Shown piece by piece: positions 55,750-64,000 of a stretch of DNA of 64,000 bases (positions are counted from its first letter, which is position 1; every line of letters begins with the position of its first letter). The position numbers and the translations under genes are program-made. This DNA comes from Novosphingobium profundi. GTDB lineage: Bacteria; Pseudomonadota; Alphaproteobacteria; Sphingomonadales; Sphingomonadaceae. The stretch covers positions 496,001 to 560,000 of the forward strand of contig NZ_JAIVLF010000003.1 of assembly GCF_020524485.1 (NCBI RefSeq), given 5' to 3'. Under the pieces are notes generated by a model that saw only the letters and a program-made list of their open reading frames with translations, searched no databases and had not been told where the DNA came from.

Positions 55750-56059
55750 GGCCGCGGCTCTCCTCCTGGAGGCTGCGGTAGAGTTGAAGGATGCCCCGTC
55801 CATAGGGGGTCATCCGCGCACCGCCGCGCGCCGAACCGCCCGGTGCGGTTTCCACCAGCGGTTCGTGCCAGCAGCGGTTCATCGTATCGACCAAGAGCCA
55901 GGCCCGGCGGTAACTCATGCCGATCTTGCGCGCGGCGGCCGAGATCGAACCTTCCTCGCCAATGGCATCGAGCAGGTCCGCCTTGCCCGGCCCCATGGCG
56001 ATCTCATCCCCTGAATAGATCTGCAACTTGATCTTCAAGACTGGTGCGCTCTGGCTCAT
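55676..56059 (-). CDS. modE: ModE-type regulator, DNA-binding domain only
   Basis: 127 residues. The winged helix of ModE is clear: GKADLLDAIGEEGSISAAAR then KIGMSYRRAWLLVDTMNRCW. The C-terminal di-Mop molybdate-binding half (about 140 residues in E. coli ModE) is absent, so molybdate sensing must occur differently. Start at 56059; the frame upstream is not needed. Convergent with modC. Likely binds the ATAT-N8-ATAT sites near modA. Confidence 0.9.
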   Translation of the reverse strand: MSQSAPVLKIKLQIYSGDEIAMGPGKADLLDAIGEEGSISAAARKIGMSYRRAWLLVDTMNRCWHEPLVETAPGGSARGGARMTPYGRGILQLYRSLQEESRGLRDCAEWTELGAALRDAPLAHQKS

Positions 56060-56254
56060 CCGCCCGTCTTGGCCCGGATCTATCCGCGTGGCAAGCCACC
56101 GCTGCAAAGCGCGTTGGAACACTTGTCTGTACCACTAAGAGACACTCTGGCGCGCAACAAATGGCCACTTGCCTAGCGTTGAATCGATTGCAATATAACA
56201 CTGGGGCCTTTGGGCGCGATACGAAACAGAACAAGAAGAAGCGGGACCATAAAA

Positions 56255-56905
56255 ATGAACACTCGTCCGACGGAGACGCCGCAGGCCGGGGCACAGCGGC
56301 CACGTCGCACTATCAAGCGCCAGCAACCCGGCGTGCGGCGGCAGGATCTGCTGCAAGTGACCCTCGAATGCCTTGCCAGATTGGGGCCACGGGGCACCAC
56401 GGGACGCGAAATCTGCCGACAGGCCGGGGTCTCGCATGGTCTCTTGCGCCACTACTTCACCAATCCGCAGAACCTGCTGCTCGAAACCTACGAAGAGCTC
56501 TGCAACCAGGTCATCACGGGCCTTGCTGCCGAACTGACAGTGCCCGATCGCGACGCTTGGGCCTCGCTCGACGCCTTCTTCGACAAGCTGTTCTCCGACG
56601 AATGGGCCAACACCCAGAATCTCGGCGCCTGGCTCGCCTTCTGGTCGCTGGTGCGCAGCGATCCCGAATTTGCAGCGCGCAACGATGCCCTCAATAATGA
56701 AGTCCGGCGCCTGCTGGCCGATGCGATGTCACGCCTTTCCGAGCGCCCGCTGGGCTCGTCGATGGACGATGCCGTCGCGATCATGGCCGCCACCATGGAC
56801 GGTCTGTGGTTCGAGTACTGCCTCTCGCCCAACCGCCTCTCGCGCGAGCGGGGCATGGAATTGTGCAAGCGCACCTTGCGCATGCTCATTCCCGAAGGCG
56901 CCTGA
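56255..56905 (+). CDS. TetR family regulator (BetI-like)
   Basis: 216 residues. The N-terminal helix-turn-helix ECLARLGPRGTTGREICRQA, then GVSHGLLRHYFTNPQNLLLE, and a C-terminal domain with WLAFWSLVRSDPEFAARND, resemble BetI-type TetR repressors. A basic Pro/Arg N-terminal tail precedes it. Divergent from modE. The target is unknown; betaine genes are not in the window. Confidence 0.88.
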   Translation: MNTRPTETPQAGAQRPRRTIKRQQPGVRRQDLLQVTLECLARLGPRGTTGREICRQAGVSHGLLRHYFTNPQNLLLETYEELCNQVITGLAAELTVPDRDAWASLDAFFDKLFSDEWANTQNLGAWLAFWSLVRSDPEFAARNDALNNEVRRLLADAMSRLSERPLGSSMDDAVAIMAATMDGLWFEYCLSPNRLSRERGMELCKRTLRMLIPEGA

Positions 56906-56952
56906 GGCCCGAAACGGCCTGCCACGGGGAACTCACGGGGGACTGACGCGCC

Positions 56953-57876
56953 TCAGCCTGGCGTCGGCGCGTCAGCCTCGTCACGCACCCAGGCCACGAA
57001 CCGGCCGAGCGGCGATCCGCCCTCAGGGTCGCCGCGCCAGACAAGATGGTAGGCCTCGCGGGTCGACAGCGCGGTCTCGAAAGGGATGACCAGGGTTCCC
57101 GCGGCCAGTTCGGGCTTGATCAGGAAGCTGGGGATGAGCGCCACACCGGCGCCCGCCGCCGCGGCCTGCGCCAGCATCAGGAAGTGCCCGATGCGAGGCC
57201 CCTCGCAAGGGCGCGCCAGTTCCACGCCGCACGCCGCGAACCACTGGTCCCAGGCCCTGGGGCGCGAGGACTGGAAGAGCAGCGGCTTGTCCGCCAGATC
57301 CGCCGGACGTTCCAGCGGGTTGGCCTCCAGCCAGCCTGGCGCGCAGACCGGGACCGCTTCCTCGCGAAACAGGAACGCGTGGTTCATTCCGGGCCAGGGC
57401 GGCTGTCCGAAATCGAAGGCGGCATCGAACTCGCCTGCCTCCTCATCCTCGCCGAAAGGCCAGCTGCGGGCCGCGATATTGATGACAAGTTCAGGGTGCC
57501 GGGCCGAGAGGCGGGGCAGGCGCGGCGCCAGCCAGCGCATGCCCAGGCTGGGCAGGCAGGCAATCGTGAGGCTGTTGTCCCCGCGCTGTTCGCCCAGCCG
57601 CGCGCTGGCCCGGACGATCTGCGCGAGCGCAGGCTCCACCGCCTCGGCATAGGCGCGCCCGGCCGCGTTCAGCTCCACCCGCCGCCCTGTCCGCACGAAC
57701 AAGGGAACACCCAGCCGCGCCTCGAGTTGGGATATCTGACGGCTGATCGCGCTCTGGGTCAGCCCGACCGCGCGCCCGGCCTCGGAAAAGCTGCCGTGGC
57801 GGGCGGCGGCCAGAAAGCTGCGCAAGGATTGCGAGGAAGGCAGATGCACGCCGGCGAGATCATTCCATTTCATCAT
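56953..57876 (-). CDS. LysR family regulator (GcvA-like)
   Basis: 307 residues. N-terminal LysR helix-turn-helix SLRSFLAAARHGSFSEAGRA, then VGLTQSAISRQISQLEARLG, and a C-terminal effector-binding domain. Divergent from the DUF1338 gene with a 72-base gap, so it probably controls the 57.9-61.8 kb catabolic operon. An ATCAT-N6-ATGAT dyad spans its start codons (57872-57887). Confidence 0.9.
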   Translation of the reverse strand: MMKWNDLAGVHLPSSQSLRSFLAAARHGSFSEAGRAVGLTQSAISRQISQLEARLGVPLFVRTGRRVELNAAGRAYAEAVEPALAQIVRASARLGEQRGDNSLTIACLPSLGMRWLAPRLPRLSARHPELVINIAARSWPFGEDEEAGEFDAAFDFGQPPWPGMNHAFLFREEAVPVCAPGWLEANPLERPADLADKPLLFQSSRPRAWDQWFAACGVELARPCEGPRIGHFLMLAQAAAAGAGVALIPSFLIKPELAAGTLVIPFETALSTREAYHLVWRGDPEGGSPLGRFVAWVRDEADAPTPG

Positions 57877-57948
57877 GCATTGATGATAGCTTGTCGTTTG
57901 CAGGGCAAGAATTTCGCGTGGTAAGCGCAAGGGCAGAGGAGACAATCG

Positions 57949-58974
57949 ATGCAGGATCTGCACACATCGACCGTTGCACGCCTAGTTCGCGCGCACCTGG
58001 GTGACGAGATCGGCGCGGTCACGCTCGCCGCACTTAACATCGCGCCTGCGCTGCTGAGCGAGGAAGGCGAGCGCGTCTCGCGGGCCAGCATGGCCACCGC
58101 GCTAGGCGCGGCGCTGTTCCGCACCGTTCTCGACGGCGTGCCGAGCGCGTCCGCATATGTCGGCGAGCGCCTGGAAATCGATCAGCGCATCACGCTCGAC
58201 CACGGCGCCTTGCGCACGATCCTCTTTCCCGAGGGCCCCACCGGCGCCCTTCCCGGCGGGCAGGAGGCCTTCGCGCGCATCCTGCACCCGCTCGGCTATG
58301 TCGAGGCCGCGCAGTATCCGCTGCCGCGCCTCCGGATGACCGGCCACGCCTGGTGCCACCTCGACTATCCCGAGGACATCCTCCAATACTTCGTCAGCGA
58401 ACTTCATGTCGACCAGTTCGACGCCGAATTTGCAGCCGCCGCGCACCGCGTCTTTGACACGTCGGCCGATCCGCTGAGCGCACAGGCCAAGGCCGCGCTC
58501 GACCGTTTTGCGGCCGAGGGCAGCGTGCCCTTTGCCGAAGCCGAGGCGCTTCTCCCCGTCCTCGTCTCCGCCTTCGACCGCGCGCACGAGCCCGCCTTCG
58601 AAGACGACTACGAGACGCTGCTGGCCCAGTCCAAGGAAGCCGCCTGGATCGCCACCGAGGGCAACGCCTTCAACCACGCGACCGACCGCGTGGCCGATGT
58701 CGCCGCGCTGGCCGAGGCCCTGCGCGCGGCGGGCAAGCCGATCAAGGACACGGTCGAGCACTCCGCCTCGGGCCGCGTCCACCAGACCGCCTTTCGCGCC
58801 GACATGGTCGAGCGTCCCTTCCGCCGCGCCGACGGTACGCCGGTCACCCGCACAGTGCCCGGCTCGTTCTTCGAATTCATCACCCGCGACACCCTGCCCG
58901 GCAGCGAGGCCCTCGACCTCGGTTTCGACAGCGGCAATGCCACGGGCATCTTTGCCATGACACGGACCCCATGA
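57949..58974 (+). CDS. DUF1338 enzyme (2-oxoadipate dioxygenase/decarboxylase, HglS-like)
   Basis: 341 residues of the DUF1338 family. Pseudomonas putida HglS of this family converts 2-oxoadipate to D-2-hydroxyglutarate with Fe(II). Supporting blocks are EGNAFNHATDRVADV near 237-251 and SASGRVHQTAFRADMV near 267-282, containing likely metal-binding histidines. The next gene is a D-2-hydroxyglutarate dehydrogenase-like flavoprotein, overlapping by 4 bases, which fits the pathway well. Confidence 0.87.
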   Translation: MQDLHTSTVARLVRAHLGDEIGAVTLAALNIAPALLSEEGERVSRASMATALGAALFRTVLDGVPSASAYVGERLEIDQRITLDHGALRTILFPEGPTGALPGGQEAFARILHPLGYVEAAQYPLPRLRMTGHAWCHLDYPEDILQYFVSELHVDQFDAEFAAAAHRVFDTSADPLSAQAKAALDRFAAEGSVPFAEAEALLPVLVSAFDRAHEPAFEDDYETLLAQSKEAAWIATEGNAFNHATDRVADVAALAEALRAAGKPIKDTVEHSASGRVHQTAFRADMVERPFRRADGTPVTRTVPGSFFEFITRDTLPGSEALDLGFDSGNATGIFAMTRTP

Positions 58975-60386
58975 CCCTTTCCAGCGACGCCCGGATTGCT
59001 CTTGAGACGATTGTCGGCGAGGCCAATGTCCTCAGCGCCGAAACCGACATCGACGCCTACGCCGAAGATGGACGCGGCACGCGCGGGGCTGCGGCCTGCG
59101 TGGTGCGCCCCGCCAGTGCCGAGGATGTGCGCGACGTTCTGGAAGCGGCCCATGCCCATGGCGTGACCGTCATCCCGCAGGGCGCGCGCACCGGCCTTGT
59201 CGCGGCCGGGCTTGCCGCCAGCGCCGAGGATCAGATCGTGCTCAGCCTCGAACGGCTGAAGGGCGAGATCGCCATCGATCCGGTCAACCGCTCGGCGCGC
59301 GTGGGCGCAGGCGTGCTCCTCTCCGAGCTCAACGCGGCGGCCGAGGAACATGGCCTGTTCTTCCCCATCGATCTGGGCGCCGATCCGTCCATCGGCGGCA
59401 TGGTTGCGGCCAACACCGGCGGCGCGCGTCTCTTGCGTTACGGCGATGTGCGCCAGAACCTGATGGGCCTCGAACTCGTCACGTCCGAGGATGCCCCCCG
59501 TATCCTCTCGCTCGGCTCCGAACTCTGGAAGAACAACAGCGCGCTCGCGCTTCAGGATCTTGTCGCGGGCAGTTCGGGGACGCTCGGCGTCGTGACGGGC
59601 GCGACGCTTGCGCTCAGCCCGAAGCCGGTCAACACCGTGACCGCGCTCCTCGCCCTCCCACATCCCGAGGCCGCGCTCGACGTCCTCGCGCGCATGGAAA
59701 GCGCCTTTGGCACACTGCTGACCGCGTTTGAGGGGATCTCCAAGCCCGCACTGACCGCAGCCATCACCCACGTGTCCTCGCTGCGCGATCCCTTCGCGGG
59801 CGAGATCCCGGGATACTGCGTGCTGCTTGAACTCTCGGGCGGCGCGGCGATCGAGGCCGAATGGCTGGAGGAAAAGCTTGCCGAGACGCTCGAGCCCCTG
59901 TTCGAGGACGGCACCATCGCCGACACCCGCATCGACCGCGGCACCGCGCTCTGGGCCGTGCGCCACGCGGTGCCCGAGGGCCTGCGCAAGTCGGGCAAGG
60001 TCGTCGCCTGCGACATCGCGATGAAGCGCGGCGATGTCATGCGCTTTCGCACCGACATTGCCGCCCGCCTTGCCAAGGTGGCCCCGCAGCTTGAGCTGTG
60101 CGACTTCGGCCACATCGGCGACGGAGGCCTGCACTGCAACAGCGTCTGGCCCGAAAGCGCAGGCGCCTTCGATCCCGCCGTTGCCGACGCCGCGCGCGAG
60201 ACCATCTTCGCCGCCGTCGTCGAGGACTACCAGGGCAGCTTCAGCGCCGAACACGGCGTGGGGCCGGCCAACGCGGACTGGTACGCGCGCTTCATTCCCC
60301 AAGACGTGCGCGCGCTGTCCGGACAGATCCAGGACCTGATCGCCCCGCGCCCGATGGGCCGGGTGCGCTTTGGCCCCACGCGCTGA
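58971..60386 (+). CDS. FAD-linked oxidase, D-2-hydroxyglutarate dehydrogenase-like
   Basis: 471 residues of the VAO/GlcD family. FAD-binding segment VIPQGARTGLVAAGLAAS and PSIGGMVAANTGGARLLRYG in the first 160 residues, and the C-terminal metal/substrate motif CDFGHIGDGGLHCN near residue 380 with EHGVGPAN. It would oxidise the D-2-hydroxyglutarate made by the preceding enzyme to 2-oxoglutarate. D-lactate is an alternative substrate by family. Confidence 0.87.
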   Translation: MTLSSDARIALETIVGEANVLSAETDIDAYAEDGRGTRGAAACVVRPASAEDVRDVLEAAHAHGVTVIPQGARTGLVAAGLAASAEDQIVLSLERLKGEIAIDPVNRSARVGAGVLLSELNAAAEEHGLFFPIDLGADPSIGGMVAANTGGARLLRYGDVRQNLMGLELVTSEDAPRILSLGSELWKNNSALALQDLVAGSSGTLGVVTGATLALSPKPVNTVTALLALPHPEAALDVLARMESAFGTLLTAFEGISKPALTAAITHVSSLRDPFAGEIPGYCVLLELSGGAAIEAEWLEEKLAETLEPLFEDGTIADTRIDRGTALWAVRHAVPEGLRKSGKVVACDIAMKRGDVMRFRTDIAARLAKVAPQLELCDFGHIGDGGLHCNSVWPESAGAFDPAVADAARETIFAAVVEDYQGSFSAEHGVGPANADWYARFIPQDVRALSGQIQDLIAPRPMGRVRFGPTR

Positions 60387-60407
60387 ATTTTCCGGGAGAG
60401 AGAGCAC

Positions 60408-61832
60408 ATGACAACGCCCCACAACGGCTCCGCCTTCACCTCGCTCGATCCGGCCACCGGGGAGGTGGTCTGGGAGGGCGCGAGCGCCACGCCTGCCGAT
60501 TGTGAGGCCGCCATCGCCAAGGCCCGCAAGGCTCTTGGCGGCTGGCGCGCCGCGCCGCTCAGCGAACGGATCGCCGCCGTGGAGCGCTTTGCGAGCGCCA
60601 TCGGCGAAGACGAAGAGGGCCTTGCCGAAACGATCTCGCGCGAGACCGGCAAGCTCCTGTGGGAGACCCGCACCGAGGCCAAGGGCATGGTCGGCAAGGT
60701 CGCCGTCTCGATCCGCGCGCAGGCCGAACGGGCGGGCGAGCGTCGCCAGGACATGCCCTTTGGCGAAGCGGTGCTGCGCCATCGCGGCCACGGCGTGATG
60801 GCGGTCCTGGGCCCCTACAACTTCCCCGGGCACCTCCCCAACGGCCACATCGTGCCCGCCCTGCTCGCGGGCAACACGGTGGTCTTCAAGCCCAGCGAAA
60901 TCGCGCCTGCCACCGGCGCACGCATGGCCGCGGCCTGGGACAAGGCCGGACTTCCCGAAGGCGTCTTCAACCTCGTCCAGGGCGGTCGCGAGACTGGCGA
61001 AGCGCTGGTGGCGGGCGACATCGACGGCCTCCTCTTCACAGGTTCGGCCCATGCGGGCCGCGCGCTCAAGCACGCCACCATCGAGCGCCCCCACCTGATC
61101 CTTGCGCTGGAGCTGGGCGGCAACAACCCGCTGATCGCCTGGGACAGCCCCGAGGAAGCCGCCTCGATCATCGTCCAGTCCGCCTTCGTCACCTCGGGCC
61201 AGCGCTGCTCATGCGCGCGCCGCCTGATCGTGCCCGAGGGCCCCAAGGGCGATGCCATCATCGAGGCGCTCGACGCGCTGACTGACAAGCTGGGCATCGC
61301 GGCCTGGAACGAGGAGCCTGCGCAAGCGGCCTTCATGGGCCCGCTCGCCTCCACCGCGGCCGCGCAGCAGGCCCACCGCCAGGTTGGCGCGCTGATCGAC
61401 CATGGCGCCACCTCGATCCGCGCCTTTCATGGCATCGAGGGCCGCACGCCTGCCTTCGTCGCGCCCGCGATCCTCGATGTCACCGGGATCGAGGTCCCCG
61501 ACGAGGAGATCTTCGCCCCGGTCCTGCAGGTGCGCCGCGTACCCGATTTCGACGCGGCGCTGGCCGAGGCCAACGCCACGCGCTTCGGGCTGTCCGCCGG
61601 ACTTGTCAGCGCCGATGCAGACCTGTGGCAGCGCTTCGTGGAAGAGAGCCGCGCCGGCGTCGTCAACCGCAATCGCCCGACCACGGGCGCGGCGGCCAAC
61701 ATGCCCTTCGGAGGCCTTGGCGATTCGGGCAACCACCGTCCGAGCGCCTACTACGCGGCTGATTACTGCGCCTATCCGATTGCCAGCTTCGAGGCCGAAA
61801 CGCCCAGCGCCGTCGCGATTCCAGGCCTGTAA
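60408..61832 (+). CDS. AstD-like aldehyde dehydrogenase
   Basis: 474 residues. The NAD-binding GPYNFPGHLPNGHIVPAL and FTGSAHAGRALKH, catalytic glutamate LALELGGNNPL and catalytic cysteine TSGQRCSCARRLIV resemble succinylglutamate semialdehyde dehydrogenase (AstD). No other ast genes are visible, and the neighbours suggest 2-oxoadipate/lysine metabolism, so the substrate may be a related semialdehyde. It lies 21 bases after the FAD oxidase gene. Confidence 0.88.
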   Translation: MTTPHNGSAFTSLDPATGEVVWEGASATPADCEAAIAKARKALGGWRAAPLSERIAAVERFASAIGEDEEGLAETISRETGKLLWETRTEAKGMVGKVAVSIRAQAERAGERRQDMPFGEAVLRHRGHGVMAVLGPYNFPGHLPNGHIVPALLAGNTVVFKPSEIAPATGARMAAAWDKAGLPEGVFNLVQGGRETGEALVAGDIDGLLFTGSAHAGRALKHATIERPHLILALELGGNNPLIAWDSPEEAASIIVQSAFVTSGQRCSCARRLIVPEGPKGDAIIEALDALTDKLGIAAWNEEPAQAAFMGPLASTAAAQQAHRQVGALIDHGATSIRAFHGIEGRTPAFVAPAILDVTGIEVPDEEIFAPVLQVRRVPDFDAALAEANATRFGLSAGLVSADADLWQRFVEESRAGVVNRNRPTTGAAANMPFGGLGDSGNHRPSAYYAADYCAYPIASFEAETPSAVAIPGL

Positions 61833-62717
61833 TCAGGCTTCGCGCAGCGCCGCGACCAGCGCGTGTTCGGCCGTTGAAAGGCGCCCCTCGGGCCGCGTGA
61901 AGAGGCCGGTCGGGCGTTCGTAGCGGGAGAGCCCGAGGTCGAGCGAGACCAACTGGCCCGAAGCAATCTCGGCGGCAAAACTGCTGCGATCGCCCAGCGA
62001 GACGAAGGGCCCTTCAAGCAGGCATCCCTTGACCACGTGGAGCGAAGAGGTGCGCAGCGCGATGGGCGGCTCGATCAGCTCGGCGCGCGCAAACATCTCG
62101 CGCCAGCCGGCGACCAGCGCCGGGTGGTCGGGCACGATCCAGCGTTCCTGCACTAGGTCGGCTAGCCCCACCCGCGCCCGACCCGCCAGCGGATGGTCGG
62201 CGCGCATGATGACGCCCGCGCTCTCCATCGCCAGCGTCTCGAACGCCAGACCTTCCAGATCGACATAGGGCCCGCGCGCGCCGAAGACGAGGCGCACCGC
62301 CCCTTCGCGCAAGGCATCGAGCAGCGCGCCGAGCGGCCCCTCGCGCACCTGGACCTGGACCTGGGGATGGCTGCGCGCCAGCGCGGCAAGCGCGCGCGGC
62401 AGGCGCAGCATGGCAAAGGCCGCATCGGTGCCGATGTGCAGGGTCTCGCGGCCCTGCCCGGCCCCGGCCCGCACCGCCTCGACCGCCCGGTCGCGCTCGG
62501 CGAGGATCAGCCGCGCGCGCGGCAGGAGTTCGATACCGTGCGGCGTCAATTCCACCCCGCGTGCCCCCCGCGTGAAGAGCGGCGCTCCCAGGCTCTCCTC
62601 CAGCATCTGCAGGCTGCGCGAAAGCGAAGGCTGCGACACACTGAGGGCCTCGGCCGCGCGGTTCACGCTGCCAAGGCTCGCGACTTCCACGAAGCGTTCC
62701 AGTTGCCGAATATCCAT
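61833..62717 (-). CDS. LysR family regulator
   Basis: 294 residues. MDIRQLERFVEVASLGSVNR followed by ALSVSQPSLSRSLQMLEESL is the LysR helix-turn-helix; a typical periplasmic-binding-like effector domain follows. Its stop abuts the convergent AstD-like gene stop directly. It lies 82 bases downstream of the ferredoxin-reductase-like gene on the same strand. Target unknown. Confidence 0.9.
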   Translation of the reverse strand: MDIRQLERFVEVASLGSVNRAAEALSVSQPSLSRSLQMLEESLGAPLFTRGARGVELTPHGIELLPRARLILAERDRAVEAVRAGAGQGRETLHIGTDAAFAMLRLPRALAALARSHPQVQVQVREGPLGALLDALREGAVRLVFGARGPYVDLEGLAFETLAMESAGVIMRADHPLAGRARVGLADLVQERWIVPDHPALVAGWREMFARAELIEPPIALRTSSLHVVKGCLLEGPFVSLGDRSSFAAEIASGQLVSLDLGLSRYERPTGLFTRPEGRLSTAEHALVAALREA

Positions 62718-62799
62718 CGCGCCTGCGCTCCTCCCGAATGATCGAGAGAAGCTATAACAGGCGCAAGCGGATCGCCATCTTTTCGATAGCCCTGTCCGA

Positions 62800-64000
62800 T
62801 CAGGCCGGCAGCAGTTCCTTCAGCGGCTTTGCCGGATCGGCCAGGAATTCCACCGGGACCTTGGCGCCCGCTTCGACCAGCTTGCGCCCCTGCACGAAGT
62901 CCTTGGCGTTGTTCACGCAATCGACCGCAACGACGGTGCCTTCGCGCAGGTACACGACCGAGAACTTGCGCGCTTCGGGATCGCCGCGCAGCACGGTTTC
63001 ATCGTAGCCCGCGTTGATCCCCGCCGTCTGCAGCCGCAGATCGTACTGGTTCGACCAGAACCAGGGGAAGGCCTTGTAGGGGGCGGGATTGCCGCAGATG
63101 GCCTTGGCCACGCAGGTCGCCATGTCGGTTGCGTTCTGGACCGATTCCACGCGCATATCCGCGCCGCCTGCATAGGCGCAGGCGAACTGCGCGCAGTCGC
63201 CGATGGCGTAAACGCCGGGCAGGTTCGTCTGGCAGTGGTCATCGACCGCGACCCCGTTCGCACCCTTGGCGCCTGCGCTCAGCAGCGGCGCGACGGCAGG
63301 CACGATACCGATGCCCACGATGACCGCGTCGGCGGGGAGGACCGAACCGTCGGCCAGGCGCACGCCCGTCACCTTGTGCCCATCGCCTTCGAGGCACTCG
63401 ACCAGGGTCCCGGTACGCAGGTCCACGCCGTGCGCGCGGTGCTCGGCCTCGTAGAAGGCGGAAAGTTCTTCCCCTGCAACACGCGCGAGCACTCTGTCCT
63501 GCGCTTCGAGAAGCGTAACTTCCAGGTCGAGCTTGGAGAGGACCGCGGCGGCCTCCAGACCAATATAGCCGCCGCCGATCACGACCACGCGGCGTATCCC
63601 TGCGTCGACTTCGGACATGAGGCGGTCGCAGTCCTCGCGGGTGCGCACGGCGTGAACGCCCGCCAGGTCCGCGCCCGCACAGGTCAGGCGGCGCGGATCG
63701 CCGCCGGTCGCCCAGACGAGGTGCGTGTAGCCCAGCGTCCCGCCATCCGAGAGCGCCACCGTCTTCGCCTCCGGGTCGACCCCGGTGACTTCGGTGGAGA
63801 GGCGGAAGGTCACGTCCTTCTCGGCCCAGAAGGTCTCGGGGCGGATGTAGAGACGGTCAAAGGTCCTTTCGCGCGCGAAGTACTCCTTGGAGAGCGGCGG
63901 GCGCTCATAGGGGAGTTCGGGTTCGCGGCCGATGACGGTGATCGCGCCTTCAAAACCGTTCTGCCGCAGCGCAATGGCGCACTGGGCGCCCCCGTGTCCG
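62800..64000 (-). CDS. FAD-dependent ferredoxin reductase-like protein (5' end outside window)
   Basis: The frame is open to the window edge, so the N-terminus lies beyond 64000; about 399 residues are visible. It starts within the first FAD motif ([18 protein letters not shown]), followed by [11 protein letters not shown] second Rossmann motif [16 protein letters not shown] binds NAD(P)H, and [10 protein letters not shown] is the C-terminal FAD contact. This is the rubredoxin/putidaredoxin/rhodocoxin reductase family serving oxygenases. Its ferredoxin partner is not in the window. Confidence 0.92.
   Translation of the reverse strand, partial: GHGGAQCAIALRQNGFEGAITVIGREPELPYERPPLSKEYFARERTFDRLYIRPETFWAEKDVTFRLSTEVTGVDPEAKTVALSDGGTLGYTHLVWATGGDPRRLTCAGADLAGVHAVRTREDCDRLMSEVDAGIRRVVVIGGGYIGLEAAAVLSKLDLEVTLLEAQDRVLARVAGEELSAFYEAEHRAHGVDLRTGTLVECLEGDGHKVTGVRLADGSVLPADAVIVGIGIVPAVAPLLSAGAKGANGVAVDDHCQTNLPGVYAIGDCAQFACAYAGGADMRVESVQNATDMATCVAKAICGNPAPYKAFPWFWSNQYDLRLQTAGINAGYDETVLRGDPEARKFSVVYLREGTVVAVDCVNNAKDFVQGRKLVEAGAKVPVEFLADPAKPLKELLPA

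Overview
The window is GC-rich DNA of an alphaproteobacterium, most likely a sphingomonad (Novosphingobium/Sphingomonas type). This is inferred from protein character, a rhizobial-style fixABCX-nifA order and an oxygen-sensitive type of NifA; no rRNA or tRNA is present to settle it. I see no insertion sequence, integrase, CRISPR array or origin.

Region 1 (1-10.5 kb) is a surface-polysaccharide locus: a beta-helix protein cut by the window start, then on the minus strand a nucleotide-sugar dehydrogenase, a WecG/TagA-type glycosyltransferase, a GT4 glycosyltransferase, an O-antigen ligase/polymerase-like protein, two sulfotransferases, a Wzx-like flippase and a GT2 glycosyltransferase. The product is probably a sulfated polysaccharide.

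Region 2 (10.5-17.5 kb) holds a Crp-type regulator with a matching palindromic site and a possible small RNA on the opposite strand. Next comes a three-gene module (TIR-membrane-TPR protein, a 160-aa unknown, and a TPR plus SLOG/Rossmann-like protein). This module is the best candidate for an undescribed signalling or defence system. A MASE1-PAS-GGDEF protein with a degenerate GGDEF motif follows.

Region 3 (17.6-51.8 kb) is a nearly complete molybdenum nitrogenase island. Minus-strand blocks are nifHDK-EN-X-DUF269-DUF683-fdxB-nifQ-truncated haemoglobin-Rieske; iscA-nifUSV-nifP-nifW-fixABCX-nifA; nifB-fdxN-TPR-nifZ-nifZ2-two small unknowns-DegT-like-2Fe2S ferredoxin-bolA-grx-ModG-like; and fdxN-LRV-nifT-SIR2-like. 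Four intergenic regions carry TGGCAC-N5-TTGC-like sigma-54 promoters and TGT-N10-ACA NifA sites. Two of these regions are divergent and also drive plus-strand genes not normally counted as nif: a pseudo-receiver opposite nifH, and two unknown proteins opposite iscA-nifUS. Electron supply (FixABCX, several ferredoxins), cofactor assembly (NifB, E, N, X, Q, V, U, S), Mo handling and O2/NO protection (haemoglobin) therefore appear under one NifA/RpoN regulon. nifL, draTG and rpoN are not in the window.

Region 4 (51.8-56.1 kb) is molybdate uptake: an outer-membrane porin divergent from modABC, and a short modE. Two similar ATAT-N8-ATAT sites may be the ModE operators. Region 5 (56.2-64 kb) is ordinary catabolism: TetR and LysR regulators, a DUF1338 (HglS-like) enzyme, a D-2-hydroxyglutarate dehydrogenase-like flavoprotein, an AstD-like aldehyde dehydrogenase, another LysR, and a ferredoxin-reductase-like flavoprotein cut by the window end.
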